Source: Paludibacteraceae bacterium (GTDB lineage: Bacteria > Bacteroidota > Bacteroidia > Bacteroidales > Paludibacteraceae). From it: a stretch of 64,000 nt of DNA. The stretch covers positions 34,051 to 98,050 of the forward strand of contig JAKSKZ010000008.1 of the NCBI GenBank assembly GCA_024401475.1, in the 5' to 3' direction. The notes under the pieces were generated by a model. The model searched no databases, had not been told where the DNA came from, and was given only the letters and a program-made list of their open reading frames with translations. Made by a program: the position numbers and the translations under genes. Each line of letters begins with the position of its first letter. Position 1 is the first letter of the stretch. Positions 46,395 through 56,000 of this stretch are shown in pieces.

Positions 46395-47112
46395 ACAATC
46401 TTTTTATAAGACTAAAGACAATCATCGACCTATAATAAATCTTGAAGGCCAATGAATTTGCACTTGATTCGGAACTGGTTGACAAATTGGAAGAGTGACG
46501 CCTATAATAGAGCGTAGGCGTGGACAAAAACGAAACCTTCCCTTTAATTTCAGCAAGCAACCCCAACCAAATATCATGAGGAACCAACGTCTTAGGGAAC
46601 GGCAACGCATATTGCAGCACACTCCTTTTAAAAGCCATGCAACAGCCCAAATACGAATTCTTTTTCAAGTTGTTAAGAACACCTATTTTGGAGTGGTTAA
46701 TCTTGAAATAAGAATCATCCACAACGTTCATTTCTGCATCGACAACAACGCAATCAGACAAAACCAAATCAGACTTCTCCAACTCCTGCATAAATAGTTT
46801 CACCTTGTCAGGCATCCACACATCGTCCTGATCTGCCAAGAAAATCACATCGCCAAGACTTGCTTGGATAGCATTTTCAACATTAAGTGTGGTATAATCA
46901 AATGCATATTTGGAAGAAACCTTCATGTGCGACACCACACGGATACGGGCATCCTGTTTTGCCATTTCTGCCACAATCTCCAAAGTACCATCCGTTGACC
47001 CATCATCAGAGATGACTATTTCATCACCCTCCTGCAACTGGGCCAAGATAGAGTTCAATTGAGCCTCAATATATCTGCTACCGTTATAAACGGGAATACA
47101 AACTGACACCAT
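46384..47112 (-). CDS. Glycosyltransferase family 2
   Basis: GT-A enzyme of 242 residues. CIPVYNGSRYIEAQLNSI opens the fold, ISDDGSTDGT and FLADQDDVW are the nucleotide and metal (DxD-like) sites. The KNSYLGCCMAFKR segment and the overall order resemble rhamnosyltransferases of O-antigen clusters. It is first in a two-gene operon with a GT4 gene and is transcribed divergently from the Wzy-like gene. Confidence 0.88.
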   Translation of the reverse strand: MVSVCIPVYNGSRYIEAQLNSILAQLQEGDEIVISDDGSTDGTLEIVAEMAKQDARIRVVSHMKVSSKYAFDYTTLNVENAIQASLGDVIFLADQDDVWMPDKVKLFMQELEKSDLVLSDCVVVDAEMNVVDDSYFKINHSKIGVLNNLKKNSYLGCCMAFKRSVLQYALPFPKTLVPHDIWLGLLAEIKGKVSFLSTPTLYYRRHSSNLSTSSESSANSLAFKIYYRSMIVFSLIKRLYVE

Positions 47113-47203
47113 TGAGAAATCCGTTGTATCGTCTCACCATCACTCCTGAAATGTTGCCAACTCGAAGTTAAGCGAGACAGGTTTGCCAAAAAACGAACGA
47201 GGG

Positions 47204-47235
47204 CAAAGTTAATAAAATAAAATAGACCTACACAA
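47204..47235 (-). promoter_or_regulatory. Promoter of the GT2-GT4 operon
   Basis: Minus-strand TTG (47233-47235), 21-bp spacer, TAACTTTG (47204-47211), about 90 bases before the GT2 ATG. Confidence 0.6.
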
Positions 47236-47305
47236 TTTTTTCCCCCATAGAAATCCCCATAGACAAACATAAAACTCGTTTTTTTCCTCCAACACTCACT
47301 TGAGT

Positions 47306-47336
47306 TTTGAGAATGGTTATGTATTTCATAACTTTG
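47306..47336 (+). promoter_or_regulatory. Promoter of the Wzy-like gene
   Basis: TTTG (47306-47309), 19-bp spacer, TAACTTTG (47329-47336), only 17 bases before the ATG, so the leader is very short. Confidence 0.65.
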
Positions 47337-47353
47337 CAGAAAAGTAAGTAGTA

Positions 47354-48538
47354 ATGATTGCACTCATAATCACATGCTGTATTTTGTTGATTTTCGGATT
47401 GACATGCTCACGCAACGACATATCCAGCCCGAGTGTCATCACCAGTGCCGTATGGTTGATGTGTGCCGCCATGTTTCAATGGTTAGACCACGATTTACCT
47501 CCCCTACAGACTCGAACTATCGTGGCTATCGGGATATGGGCTTCATGCCTATCATTCTCTTCCCTCTTCACGCAGGCTTGTCACTACTCCTCTTCCAAAC
47601 TAAACGAGCCGAGTTTACTTGTCAGGAACATCTATTTAGGCTTGTCCGTTTTGACCTTCCCGATGCTGATACAATTTGCCTACAGCGCCATCACCACAGG
47701 CGAGACCGGCAATTGGGCCTTAGACCTACGATTAGCTGCTTTAGGTGACACCAAAGCTCACCCAGAGCCTTACGAAAACTTTTTCGTCCTCATCTGGCAA
47801 GTGGCCTTCTTTCTCGAACTTATCGCCTCAGAAAATCGCAGCAAAAAAAGGATTTTCTTAACAGGCTTCATCTTCATTGCCTACGGATTCGTCACCATGT
47901 CCAAAATCATCATCACCACCTCGTTCATCATGGCAACGATGATTCTCTACATGAAAAAGAAAATCTCCAACAAACAGATATTCTACGCGGCTTTGGGCAT
48001 GACGGGATTCATCATCGTCATACAGCTGCTGCGCCACTCCCAACTAAACGCAGGAGGAGAGAGCATGCTCACCATCTACACCTACGGCAACATGAGTTCA
48101 TTAGACACAGTGAAACCTTGCAGTGCAACTCATTGGGGAGAAAACACCTTCCGCATCTTCTATGCCATTCTGCACAAACTTTCCATCATCGGGACAGAAC
48201 CCATAGACCCTTTATTAGGTTGGATAGAAAAACCTTTGAAGACCAACACCTACTCGGGACTATACCCTTTCATCAAAGACTTTGGAATACCAGGCGTGGC
48301 CATAGCCGCCACATTAATGGGAGGCATGTTTGGATGGATTTACAAAAAGGCAAAGTCGGGTAACAACTACTACATTGCCCTTTATGCCTTCTTCATCAAT
48401 ATTATCATCTTGCAATTCGTTGCCGAACAGTTTCTCACCATTCTTTCGAGAAATTTGAAATTCATCATCCTGCTCGCTATTCCGTTCATTTGTACGAAAC
48501 ACGGATTGCTCTACATAAAAGAAAAGCTCAAGCCATGA
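47354..48538 (+). CDS. O-antigen / oligosaccharide repeat-unit polymerase (Wzy-like)
   Basis: Multi-spanning inner-membrane protein (394 residues, about 10-11 hydrophobic segments) with a large periplasmic loop near residues 235-300 (GNMSSLDTVKPC, TNTYSGLYPFIKDFGIPG). This layout, and the YxG-FG end of the loop, fit Wzy-type polymerases that join lipid-linked oligosaccharide units. Sequence similarity within this class is always weak. It is coupled to the next gene by an ATGA overlap. Confidence 0.75.
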   Translation: MIALIITCCILLIFGLTCSRNDISSPSVITSAVWLMCAAMFQWLDHDLPPLQTRTIVAIGIWASCLSFSSLFTQACHYSSSKLNEPSLLVRNIYLGLSVLTFPMLIQFAYSAITTGETGNWALDLRLAALGDTKAHPEPYENFFVLIWQVAFFLELIASENRSKKRIFLTGFIFIAYGFVTMSKIIITTSFIMATMILYMKKKISNKQIFYAALGMTGFIIVIQLLRHSQLNAGGESMLTIYTYGNMSSLDTVKPCSATHWGENTFRIFYAILHKLSIIGTEPIDPLLGWIEKPLKTNTYSGLYPFIKDFGIPGVAIAATLMGGMFGWIYKKAKSGNNYYIALYAFFINIIILQFVAEQFLTILSRNLKFIILLAIPFICTKHGLLYIKEKLKP

Positions 48539-49365
48539 AACGACTTCTCATATTTGTTGTCATCTACAAAGCGAAGGTGGAGGATTGCGTAGCCTACACT
48601 ACGCTCATGCAAAACGAGGGCGACATTCGCATTCCTCATACCATTGTGGTTTACAACAACTCACCAGAAATTGAGCAAACTGACAACAGATGTCGAATAG
48701 TGAATGGCATGGGAAATGACATGCTTGCTAAAGCTTATAACGTAGGTCTGTCCATAGCCAAAGAAGAGGGATGCGAATGGATATTGCTCATGGACCAAGA
48801 CACTCCGTTCTGCAAGGATTACTTCAAATCGGCCTGCCAATTCATCGAAAGTCCCAATGGTTGCGACATGGCAGTTCCTACCATCATAGCCGGCGGAAAA
48901 ATCGCTTCTCCGACCTACTACAACCCTATCATCGGCCCCTACCTCATTACCAACCCAATCACGGAAATTGGGAAATACGAGAAATACCTCACCGCCTTCA
49001 ATTCGGGTGCCATTCTTCGAACATCGGCCATAGAAGAAATCGGAGGATTTAACGAAGAATATCCTTTAGACGCATTGGACAACTGGTATTTCCACAATCT
49101 AAGAAAAAAGAACCATTACACCTACATAATGGATTGTCAATTAAAGCAGAACCTTTCGTTGAACAATCCTTCCGGAATATCCATTGCAAGATATAAATCG
49201 ATTATGAACTCGGCCATCCGTTTCGCAAAATCCATTGGTTGGGTAGCTTTATTAGGATGGAAAGTCAGAGCCGTGGCAAGATGCTTCATTCAATTAATGA
49301 CGCCCAGCAAACGAAGGCTATTCCCAATCACACTCAAGTATCTATTTGTCAACGAAATAAAATAA
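48535..49365 (+). CDS. Glycosyltransferase family 2 (rhamnosyltransferase-like)
   Basis: GT-A enzyme of 276 residues. The start is the ATG at 48535, overlapping the previous stop, rather than the upstream in-frame ATG inside the Wzy gene. IVVYNNSPEIEQ is the nucleotide-binding start, WILLMDQDTPF holds the DxD motif, and FNSGAILRTSAIEEIGGFNEEYPLDALDNWY is the acceptor-side block typical of WbbL-type rhamnosyltransferases. Confidence 0.87.
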   Translation: MKRLLIFVVIYKAKVEDCVAYTTLMQNEGDIRIPHTIVVYNNSPEIEQTDNRCRIVNGMGNDMLAKAYNVGLSIAKEEGCEWILLMDQDTPFCKDYFKSACQFIESPNGCDMAVPTIIAGGKIASPTYYNPIIGPYLITNPITEIGKYEKYLTAFNSGAILRTSAIEEIGGFNEEYPLDALDNWYFHNLRKKNHYTYIMDCQLKQNLSLNNPSGISIARYKSIMNSAIRFAKSIGWVALLGWKVRAVARCFIQLMTPSKRRLFPITLKYLFVNEIK

Positions 49366-49440
49366 TTCAGACTTATTTTTACATCAAGATTACAAGCGGA
49401 GACGAATAATGGAGAAACATCAATTCCTCCCTTTATAAAC

Positions 49441-50700
49441 TCAAAAAACGCGCTTTTTCAACCTATATCTCAAGAGAGAATATACAATTAGAATCTCCAA
49501 CAACTCAGACACTATGTAGCCAAACGCGGCCCCATAGACTCCATAAATCGGTATAAAAACGAAATAGAGGGAGAGAGAAACGCAAAGAATCGTAAAACCC
49601 ACAAACGGAGCATACTTCTGCATCTGCATTCCGTACATTCCCTGCACAGTAAACATTGTCGCCAAGACCACTAACATTGGTATAGGAGATAACTCCTGCA
49701 ACAAAGGAACAACATTAACAAACTGTTCCCCTAAGAAGATGCGAACCACTATCGGCGAGACAAAATACAAAACAACAGTAAAAAGAAGTCCGCCAACACC
49801 AATCCCCACAAGACAACGCTTTAATTTTCTCCACCCACCTAACAAAGAGTCATTAAACTCACGACTTAAAGCAGGAAACAACGCCATGCTCAAAGGCATG
49901 GACAACAACATACTCAAAGCCGCCACAATCTTATGAGCTCCAGCATATATGCCTATCTCCACGTCGGAGAGAAGAATTCCAATCACCGTTATGCCTCCCA
50001 ACGCATAGACATTTGAAAAAATACTATTTAAAAAGATAGGGAACCCTTTCTTTAGCGTTTCAAAATCGAAATCGGAAGTATAGGTCAAATCATATTTTGA
50101 ATAGGCCCACAAAAAAAGCACAACACCAGCTAAGCAATAAGAGAGCGACATAAACAAGACATACAAACAATAATCAGACGGTGTTAACACAAACAAAATG
50201 GTTAGGATCGCTCCCATTGCCTTCATCACCACGTTGATAACAGCCACCTTCCCCATCGTTTCCATACCTTGGAAAAACCATGTCGGAGTGAGTGCCATAC
50301 CGACATTTATGAGAAATGCGTATATGTAAAGCACCCCCTCTCCTTGCATTTTCGAAAAAAAACTCATCATGACAAGAAAGGCAAGAAAGGCTCCCAAAAG
50401 AAGAAACATTTTAGACTTCAATACCGACCAGAACACCACACGCACACGCGCTCTATCATCGCGGCAAAGAGCAATGTCTTGCGTAGCCGAATATTCAAAC
50501 CCATAGTTGACCACCAACGTGAAATAGGCTGCTATTGTCTGTGCATACGACACTTTTCCAAAGGCCTCCACCCCTAACGATCTCGTCACAAAAGGTATGA
50601 CAAGCAAAGGAATCAAGGCATTGGCCACCTGCATCAATCCCAAAGATGCGAAATTCTTCAAAATCACAGACTTATTGGATACATCAAATAACCTCTTCAT
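49441..50700 (-). CDS. Oligosaccharide flippase (Wzx-like)
   Basis: Inner-membrane protein of 419 residues with about 12 hydrophobic segments, of the polysaccharide biosynthesis/MOP flippase type. The N-terminal NFASLGLMQVANALIPLLVIPFV and GVEAFGKVSYAQTIAAYF motif, with conserved Gly and Pro in the first two helices, is the usual start of this family. It is expected to flip lipid-linked oligosaccharides across the inner membrane for the Wzy-like polymerase. Own promoter, divergent from the ligase gene. Confidence 0.88.
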   Translation of the reverse strand: MKRLFDVSNKSVILKNFASLGLMQVANALIPLLVIPFVTRSLGVEAFGKVSYAQTIAAYFTLVVNYGFEYSATQDIALCRDDRARVRVVFWSVLKSKMFLLLGAFLAFLVMMSFFSKMQGEGVLYIYAFLINVGMALTPTWFFQGMETMGKVAVINVVMKAMGAILTILFVLTPSDYCLYVLFMSLSYCLAGVVLFLWAYSKYDLTYTSDFDFETLKKGFPIFLNSIFSNVYALGGITVIGILLSDVEIGIYAGAHKIVAALSMLLSMPLSMALFPALSREFNDSLLGGWRKLKRCLVGIGVGGLLFTVVLYFVSPIVVRIFLGEQFVNVVPLLQELSPIPMLVVLATMFTVQGMYGMQMQKYAPFVGFTILCVSLSLYFVFIPIYGVYGAAFGYIVSELLEILIVYSLLRYRLKKRVF

Positions 50701-50722
50701 TCATTATACTATTTACGGAAGA

Positions 50723-50750
50723 CAAATGTAAGAAAAATAAGGCTTGCCAA
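50723..50750 (-). promoter_or_regulatory. Promoter of the flippase gene
   Basis: Minus-strand TTG (50748-50750), 17-bp spacer, TACATTTG (50723-50730), about 22 bases before the ATG. Confidence 0.55.
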
Positions 50751-50770
50751 GACTACTAATCAACCGTCCA

Positions 50771-50801
50771 TTGCCAAAGCTCCAAAAGAATTTTATCTTT
50801 G
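50771..50801 (+). promoter_or_regulatory. Promoter of the O-antigen-ligase-like gene
   Basis: TTG (50771-50773), 20-bp spacer, TATCTTTG (50794-50801). It lies inside the longest open frame of the next gene, so that frame's first ATG cannot be the start; the ATG at 50840 is. Confidence 0.7.
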
Positions 50802-50839
50802 TAAGAATTTCAACAAAGGCAAACATCAAGTTTATATCA

Positions 50840-52627
50840 ATGGGAAATCATTCAATCGACAACAAAAACATATCTTCCATAATACTCTATACAACCGCAT
50901 TTGCTGTTGCCTTTATAGGTTGGATGGCTCCAGTGCCTGTCATTGCACTGACACTTTGTTGTTGGATGTTGTCTTTTCAAAGACACCGTTCTGGAGATAA
51001 GATGGAGATTAATGCCACGTCGGCAATCATGTTGGCGTTTTACCTCTTTTGTCTCTTTGCAGACATTCTTAACGGCATACCCTTTTCGTCCATCAATCGG
51101 ATGGATTTTCAAATCAGGCTTCCTTTGTTACTTCTTTCTCTCGCTTTCCTATTCAAGCACAACGAATTAGAGAGATACAACGCACTAAAATTTCATGCCT
51201 TAGGAAGTTACGCCACAGCGGCAATTGTCATCATCACTTTTCTTTGGGAGATTAGCTTCGATTTCAGCAATCTGGAGCGTAACATTTTTCACTTGCGTCA
51301 ATGCTTGGCAGCCGTATTCATAGCCGTTTCACATAGAAGTTACATCAACTTCAACTTGCTAATCGCCTTGATTTTCGTCTTTCAATGGTACAACCGAAAG
51401 CCGTCAAAGCAACGATTGCTATCACTCGTCACAATAAGCATAGCCACGGGGGCATTCATATTTTTGTCTGAAGCACGCACATCACTCATTTCTTTCGGCG
51501 CCCTACTATCAGCCATAATTTTTCTCGTTGCGAGAGAGAGAGTCACTCGAAAGCAATTGTATTTACTATTGGCAGTCTGCGGGTTAAGTTTCTTCTGCAT
51601 AGCAGCTTCAAGTCCACGCATCATCAACCTCTTCCACTCATTAATGAAAGGAGATGCAACCTTCATACAATTAGACCCTCGATTCCAGATTTGGAGTTGT
51701 GCCTATGACATTGCCTCGAAGGGCATACCATTCTTCGGTTTAGGATCAAGAGAACTACAACCCCTATTACAAGAATGTTATACGGCCACACAATTCAGAT
51801 ACGGGGAAACCTGCGGCTTGGGGGCACACAACCAATTCATCGAAGTACTTTTGGAATATGGATTCATAGGGTTAAGCTTGCTCGTAGCACTGCTTGCATC
51901 TTTGGGGGCAACCTCCAAATCAAATAGAAAAGAACAATACTTATTGCTGCTGATGATTGGTATCAATCTATTCTTTGAGACAATGTTGAGCCGCTCTATT
52001 GGAGCCTACAATATCGCCTTTCTCTTAGCACTATCTGGCAACACTCCGAAGTCCCAAGTAGAGAATTCATTCAGCATAAAGAATATGCGTTATGCCATCA
52101 TTCCGATGATTTTGGTAATCGCCATAGGATTCATTCGTTGCAACAAAAGCAAACATTTTGTCACTTTCCAAAAAGATTTCATCACAGTTGAGGTTCTGCC
52201 TGGCGAAGTACCACACGAACTTAACGGCGAACAGGCTCTTCGCATAGACAAATCAACACCTACAGAAAATTGGGGCGAAGTGGCTTTCATGAATTTCTAT
52301 TTCAACGAATTAAAGGTTAACGAGTCAGATTTAGTCCATTTCGACCTTTATGTTTATGTGGATGAAGCCTTCGACGGAAGCCTTGTAAGGATCAAATTGG
52401 ACGAGCGCAACACAAACGTCTTCGAATGCTTTTATGACTTAGACAAAAAAGGCACTTGGCAAAAATTGAGCATCGACAAGGACGGATTAAAAGGAAGCGT
52501 CTTGTGCAACATATCGATCGACAAGACTCCGGCAAAGGATTTTTCAGACATGAAAGGTTATATTCTTTTCTGCCAACCCAACATTCAGCTTATCCATTCG
52601 GACAATGCTATAGAATTGCAACCATAA
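50840..52627 (+). CDS. O-antigen-ligase-like membrane protein with extra C-terminal domain
   Basis: 595-residue inner-membrane protein. About 10-12 hydrophobic segments cover residues 15-400, with a periplasmic loop containing LDPRFQIWSCAYDIASK and GLGAHNQFIEVLLEYGFIG, the Wzy_C / O-antigen ligase (WaaL-like) signature with its HNxFIExLxExG string. Past the last helix, about 165 residues (from NKSKHFVTFQKDF) form a soluble, beta-rich domain not usual in ligases; its fold looks like a carbohydrate-binding sandwich (inference). It could be a ligase or a second polymerase. The start at MGNHSIDNKN is set by the promoter. Confidence 0.75.
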   Translation: MGNHSIDNKNISSIILYTTAFAVAFIGWMAPVPVIALTLCCWMLSFQRHRSGDKMEINATSAIMLAFYLFCLFADILNGIPFSSINRMDFQIRLPLLLLSLAFLFKHNELERYNALKFHALGSYATAAIVIITFLWEISFDFSNLERNIFHLRQCLAAVFIAVSHRSYINFNLLIALIFVFQWYNRKPSKQRLLSLVTISIATGAFIFLSEARTSLISFGALLSAIIFLVARERVTRKQLYLLLAVCGLSFFCIAASSPRIINLFHSLMKGDATFIQLDPRFQIWSCAYDIASKGIPFFGLGSRELQPLLQECYTATQFRYGETCGLGAHNQFIEVLLEYGFIGLSLLVALLASLGATSKSNRKEQYLLLLMIGINLFFETMLSRSIGAYNIAFLLALSGNTPKSQVENSFSIKNMRYAIIPMILVIAIGFIRCNKSKHFVTFQKDFITVEVLPGEVPHELNGEQALRIDKSTPTENWGEVAFMNFYFNELKVNESDLVHFDLYVYVDEAFDGSLVRIKLDERNTNVFECFYDLDKKGTWQKLSIDKDGLKGSVLCNISIDKTPAKDFSDMKGYILFCQPNIQLIHSDNAIELQP

Positions 52628-52636
52628 CACCCTCAC

Positions 52637-52767
52637 ATTCCGACCACTTTTCGGTCGGGATCTCATATTTTAACCCACTTTCCAACATAATTCGGTTTTG
52701 TTTTCTGTCGGAATCTCACATTTCAGAGGACTTTCCGACAGATTTTGAGCATATTTTCGGTCGGAAT
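52637..52767. repeat. REP-like cluster: alternating TTCCGAC / GTCGGAA motifs, 53-bp period
   Basis: Five short motifs alternate in orientation: ATTCCGACC (52637), GGTCGGGAT (52653), CTGTCGGAA (52705), TTCCGACAG (52733), GGTCGGAAT (52759). GTCGG recurs at 52654, 52707 and 52760, exactly 53 bases apart, and neighbouring TTTTC and CTTTCC strings recur at the same spacing. Two hairpins can form: 9 bp at 52637-52661 and 9 bp at 52705-52741. It may end the ligase transcript or be an extragenic repeat. Confidence 0.55.
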
Positions 52768-52956
52768 GTTGTTTTATGAGAATACAAAAAGGACTACTCC
52801 ACAAAAAGATCGTCCAACAACACTTGCGACTGCGGTCTTTATTCAGGAATAAATTTCACATAAGAGAACTAAAAAAACTTTTTCAGGGGATGTCTTATAA
52901 CTTGCCAATCATCAAATAGTAAATAAATTTAACTCTTTTGTCATCAAAAAATAATT

Positions 52957-52964
52957 AACTTTGC
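52957..52964 (+). promoter_or_regulatory. -7 element for the DUF2723 operon
   Basis: TAACTTTG about 75 bases before the ATG at 53041. A TTTG at 52938-52941 is only 15 bp away, shorter than usual. Confidence 0.45.
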
Positions 52965-53040
52965 AAAATTCGGGCATTGTTGTGTTTTGATGCATCAGAG
53001 CCACGACGAGAATAGGAAATTTATTAATAATTAAATACTA

Positions 53041-56000
53041 ATGAAATCGTTTAAATTAATCAACAACATCTCAGGATGGATTGTATTTGCGATTGCAGCG
53101 GTGGTCTATCTTTTGACCATTGAACCAACCGCAAGTTTCTGGGACTGTGGAGAGTTCATCTCTACAGCAAACAAGTTGGAAGTTGGACACCCACCGGGTG
53201 CACCTTTCTTCATGCTAACAGCACGTTTCTTCACCCTTTTTGCTTCAGACCAAGCCCATGTGGCCATGATGGTCAATTCATTCTCAGCCCTTTGTAGTGC
53301 GGCATGTATCCTGTTCCTCTTCTGGACCATCACACACCTTGCGCGCAAAGCCATGATTAACAGCGAAGAGGATTTCACAATGGGCAATACCATCGCCATC
53401 ATCGGCAGCGGTGCTGTTGGTGCATTGGCATATACTTTCTCAGACACATTCTGGTTCTCGGCAGTCGAGGGTGAGGTTTACGCCTACTCCTCTTTGTTCA
53501 CGGCTGTTGTTGTTTGGGCTATGTTGAAATGGGAGGACGTCGCAGACGAGCCATACGCAAACAGATGGTTGGTTCTCATCGCCTATTTAATGGGACTTTC
53601 CATTGGCGTCCACTTGCTTAACTTGTTGACTATTCCTGTATTAGGATTGATTTACTACTACAAGAAGTACACTCCTACAACAAAAGGCACCTACATTGCA
53701 TTGGCCATCTCTTGTGTACTCTTGGCATTCATCCTCTTTGGATTGATTCCAGGATTTGCATTGGTAGCAGGCTGGTTCGAAATCCTTTTCGTCAACGTTT
53801 TAGGATTCGGATTCAACACAGGAACCATTTTCTATGCCATGCTTACCGTTGGTTGCCTTGCTTGGGGCATCTATGAGACAAACAAGGAGAATACTGTAAC
53901 AGAAGAAGGTGAAATCAAAGTTGTTTCTTCTTCGTCAAATTTGAAATACAAGATCAGTTTTATTCTTTCTGTTTTCTTGCTAGGAATCCCATTCTTCGGA
54001 AGCCATATACTCATGGGCATCGTTCTACTTGTAGCTTTGGCTGCTTATTTGTTCATAATCAACAAGAACATCAACAAAGCGCTTGTCAACCTCATATTAC
54101 TTTGCTCAGCAGTAATCCTTTTAGGCTACTCTTCTTATGCAACCATCATCATTCGTTCGGCTGCGAACACGCCTATGGATCAAAACTCTCCTGACGATGT
54201 ATTCTCTTTAAAGAGCTACCTCAACCGTGACCAATATGGCGACACTCCGCTTCTTTATGGAGAATGTTACGCATCCGAATATCTAAGAGAGAAAGATGGA
54301 GATAGTTGGAAAGTAGCCAGCGACAAGGGCGAAACTATTTGGGCTAAGAAAGTAAAGGTTTCTCCTAACGAGAAAGACGAATACGAAAATTGCGGTAACA
54401 AAGAGAAATATAAGTATGTAGACGAAACTTGCATGCTTTTCCCTCGCATGTACAGCAAGCAAGCAAGCCACATCGATGCTTACAAGAGCTGGGGAAATAT
54501 CAAAGGAAGAAAAATCTCTTACCAAAACATGGGAAAGACAGAAACCACTGTGATTCCAACATTTGGCGAGAACTTGACTTACTTCTTACGCTACCAAGTA
54601 AACTTCATGTATATCAGATACTTCATGTGGAACTTTGTCGGACGTCAAAACGACATTCAAGGCCATGGAGACATCGTTAATGGAAACTGGATCTCTGGTA
54701 TCGACTGGTTCGACGAAATTCGTTTGGGAGACCAAAGCAACTTGCCTGACGAATTGAAGAACAATAAAGGTAGGAATGTTTACTACGCTTTGCCTTTGCT
54801 TCTCGGTATCCTCGGTATGTTTGTTCAGTTGAGGACAAAGAAAGACAAAGAGAATTTCTGGATTACAATGATGCTCTTCCTCATGACAGGTCTTGCCATC
54901 ATCTTGTATTTGAACCAAACTCCTTACCAACCAAGAGAGCGCGACTACGCTTACGCAGGTTCGTTCTACGCCTTCTGTATTTGGATTGGTTATGGCGTAT
55001 TGTTCTTCTACAACCTCTTAGGTAAATATGTCAACAAAGAGATTGCAGCCACCATAGCCACGTTGGCTTGCCTCAGTGTCCCTGCTATCATGGCAGAGCA
55101 GAACTGGGACGACCACGACCGTTCTGGCCGCTACACCGCAAGAGACTTTGGTCAGAACTACTTGCTCTCTGTTGCTCCTAACGCAGTGATTTTCACCAAT
55201 GGAGACAACGACACATTCCCTCTATGGTACAACCAAGAGGTGGAAGGTGTCCGCACTGACGTACGTGTAGCCAACTTGAGTTACTTGCAGATGGGCTGGT
55301 ATATTGACCAGATGAAACGAGATGCTTACGAGTCTAAAGCGCTTCCTATCTCGCTGACTGCAGATCAATACTCTAACGGAAAGTTGGATGTTGCCTACAT
55401 CATGAGCATGATGAAAGATTCCATCAAGGTTTCAGACGCCATGGACATCTTAACAAGCAAAGACCCTCGTTTCAAAGCATTGGCTAAGAAATATGGTGAA
55501 AATTTCGACTTCATCCCAACTAACAAATTGTATTTGCCAGTTGACTCTGCGGCTGCTGTAAATTCAGGTACAGTTGCGTCAAAAGATGCGAACAAGATTG
55601 CCAAGAAGATTGACATCAACCTTGGAGGCAAGCGCTACCTCGGCAAGCATGAGATTGCCATCCTCAACTTGTTGCAAAACAACAATTGGGAACGCCCTAT
55701 CTACTATGCAGTTACCGTGGGAGAAGATAGCTACTTGAACTTGAAGAAGAACTTCCAATTGGAAGGTATGGCCTACAGAGTGGTTCCAATCAACCAACCA
55801 AACAGAGTTAACACGGACGCCATGTATGACAACATGCTCAACAAGTTCAAGTGGGGAGGCATCGAAAATCCAGATGTATATCTGGACGAGAACAACCTTC
55901 GCATGACATCCACTTTCAGACACATGTTCACTCGCCTCATCGACGCCTTGATTGCCGAAGGCAAGAAAGACAGTGCAAGAACAGCATTGGACTACTGCAT

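Larger units (their letters stand above)
52628..53040. other. Intergenic region with palindromic repeats and DUF2723 promoter
   Basis: 413 bases without a gene. The first 140 contain the palindromic repeat cluster at 52637-52767. The rest is AT-rich leader with a -7 element at 52957-52964. Confidence 0.6.

Noticed and set aside
50744..50839. Upstream start of the ligase-like gene
   Set aside because: The promoter at 50771-50801 lies within these codons.
52637..52790. 53-bp period as a small CRISPR array
   Set aside because: Only three degenerate units, no constant repeat with unique spacers, and motifs alternate in orientation; no cas genes.
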